NCBI GenBank assembly: GCA_030600625.1 | Contig: JAUVLS010000101.1 | Coordinates: 1-5,844 of the forward strand | From: Bacteroidales bacterium | GTDB taxonomy: Bacteria > Bacteroidota > Bacteroidia > Bacteroidales > UBA12077 | Direction of reading: 5' to 3' | DNA length: 5,844 nt | In this document: piece after piece, positions 5,183-5,844 of the stretch | How the letters are laid out: each line of letters opens with the position of its first letter | How positions within the stretch are numbered: position 1 is the first letter of the stretch | Notes under the pieces: generated by a model | The model's input: only the letters and a program-made list of their open reading frames with translations | Told to the model about the DNA's origin: nothing | The model's database searches: none | Position numbers and translations under genes: made by a program

Positions 5183-5844
5183 ATGAAAAAATTATTATCG
5201 ATTTTAAGTATCATTTTGCTTTTGAATATTTCAGTAAAAGCTGATGAAGGAATGTGGTTATTATCACTTATCCAACAATTTAATATTGAAAAAATGCAAC
5301 AAATGGGTTGTGAATTGTCTGCTGAAGAAATTTACAGTGTAAATAACACCAGTTTAAAAGATGCCATTGTAATTTTTGGCCGTGGATGTACCGGTGAAGT
5401 AATTTCTGATCAAGGATTAGTGTTAACCAACCATCATTGTGGTTATGGAGCTATTCAGCAACATAGTACTCCCGAGCATGATTATTTGAAAGAAGGTTTT
5501 TGGGCAATGTCGAAGGACGAAGAAATTGCAACACCGGGACTAATAGTAACATTTTTAGTTCGTATTGAAGATGTAACTGACCAAATTAATTCTGTTTTCA
5601 CACAAGAAATGTCTGAAACAGAAAGACAAGATACTGCTTATAAAACAGGAAGTAAAATTGCTGAAGAAGCTACTGAGGGGACACATTACAATGCAAGAGT
5701 TCAAAGCTTTTATGGAGGTAATCAGTTTTTTCTTTTGGTTTATGAAAAATTTACTGATGTAAGAATGGTTGGAGCTCCTCCATCATCAATTGGAAAATTT
5801 GGTGCCGATACTGACAACTGGATGTGGCCTCGTCATACCGGTGA
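5183..5844 (+). CDS. S46-family dipeptidyl peptidase (DPP7/DPP11-like), 5' part
   Basis: Exported serine exopeptidase that removes dipeptides from peptide N-termini, supplying amino-acid-fermenting Bacteroidota. The frame runs 220 codons and leaves the window open. Residues 1-20 form a signal peptide (KK, a hydrophobic run, then SVKA before DEGMW), so the product is periplasmic or surface-associated. DEGMWLLSLI at 21-30 is the typical mature start. FGRGCTGEVIS and LTNHHCGYGAIQQHS (81-95) are the chymotrypsin-like core, with catalytic H85 and a probable C69-C86 disulfide. GGNQFFLLVYEKFTDVRMVGAPPSSIGKFG (178-207) and DTDNWMWPRHTG (209-220) are S46 hallmarks; N212, W213 and R217 correspond to substrate N-terminus-binding residues of the family. 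The next codon begins GA, consistent with the catalytic Asp. The residue that separates DPP7 from DPP11 specificity lies beyond the window, so the subtype cannot be called. No SD site; ATG follows AATAAAAC. Confidence 0.93.
   Translation, partial: MKKLLSILSIILLLNISVKADEGMWLLSLIQQFNIEKMQQMGCELSAEEIYSVNNTSLKDAIVIFGRGCTGEVISDQGLVLTNHHCGYGAIQQHSTPEHDYLKEGFWAMSKDEEIATPGLIVTFLVRIEDVTDQINSVFTQEMSETERQDTAYKTGSKIAEEATEGTHYNARVQSFYGGNQFFLLVYEKFTDVRMVGAPPSSIGKFGADTDNWMWPRHTG

Overview
The window is AT-rich DNA that most likely comes from a Bacteroidota chromosome, probably of the Bacteroidales/Marinilabiliales kind. Four signs point there: strongly A/T-biased codon use, promoters of the TTTG-N19/20-TAnnTTTG type, few Shine-Dalgarno sites, and an S46-family dipeptidyl peptidase, a family typical of this phylum. 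No species can be named from the sequence alone.

The left part (1-1576) looks accessory. A plus-strand gene for a 191-aa HEPN-like hypothetical protein faces a minus-strand two-gene unit. That unit has a 57-aa ORF (1227-1400) overlapping by 25 bp a 206-aa protein with ADP-ribosyltransferase (PARP-like) motifs (631-1251). A well-formed Bacteroidota promoter lies just upstream, and its -33 box is embedded in a perfect 7+7 bp palindrome. The layout is that of a small autoregulated toxin-antitoxin-like or effector module.

The middle (1577-3266) is a complete-looking IS4-family insertion sequence of about 1.69 kb. It is bounded by 31-bp inverted repeats with one mismatch and carries one transposase gene on the minus strand with intact DDE and YREK motifs. 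The natural ATG (3157) is cut off from the main frame by one extra A in an A5 run, so the longest uninterrupted frame starts only at a TTG (3087). This copy may therefore be disabled. No target-site duplication is visible.

The right part (3267-5844) is housekeeping. It holds rnhB (ribonuclease HII, plus strand), convergent with rlmN (23S rRNA/tRNA adenine C2 methyltransferase, minus strand). Divergent from rlmN is the first 220 codons of a secreted S46 dipeptidyl peptidase, cut by the window edge at the codon expected to encode the catalytic Asp.

The most interesting item is the ART-like bicistron with its operator-like palindrome. The frameshifted transposase and the hairpin just inside the right IS end come next. 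No CRISPR array, rRNA or tRNA gene was seen.
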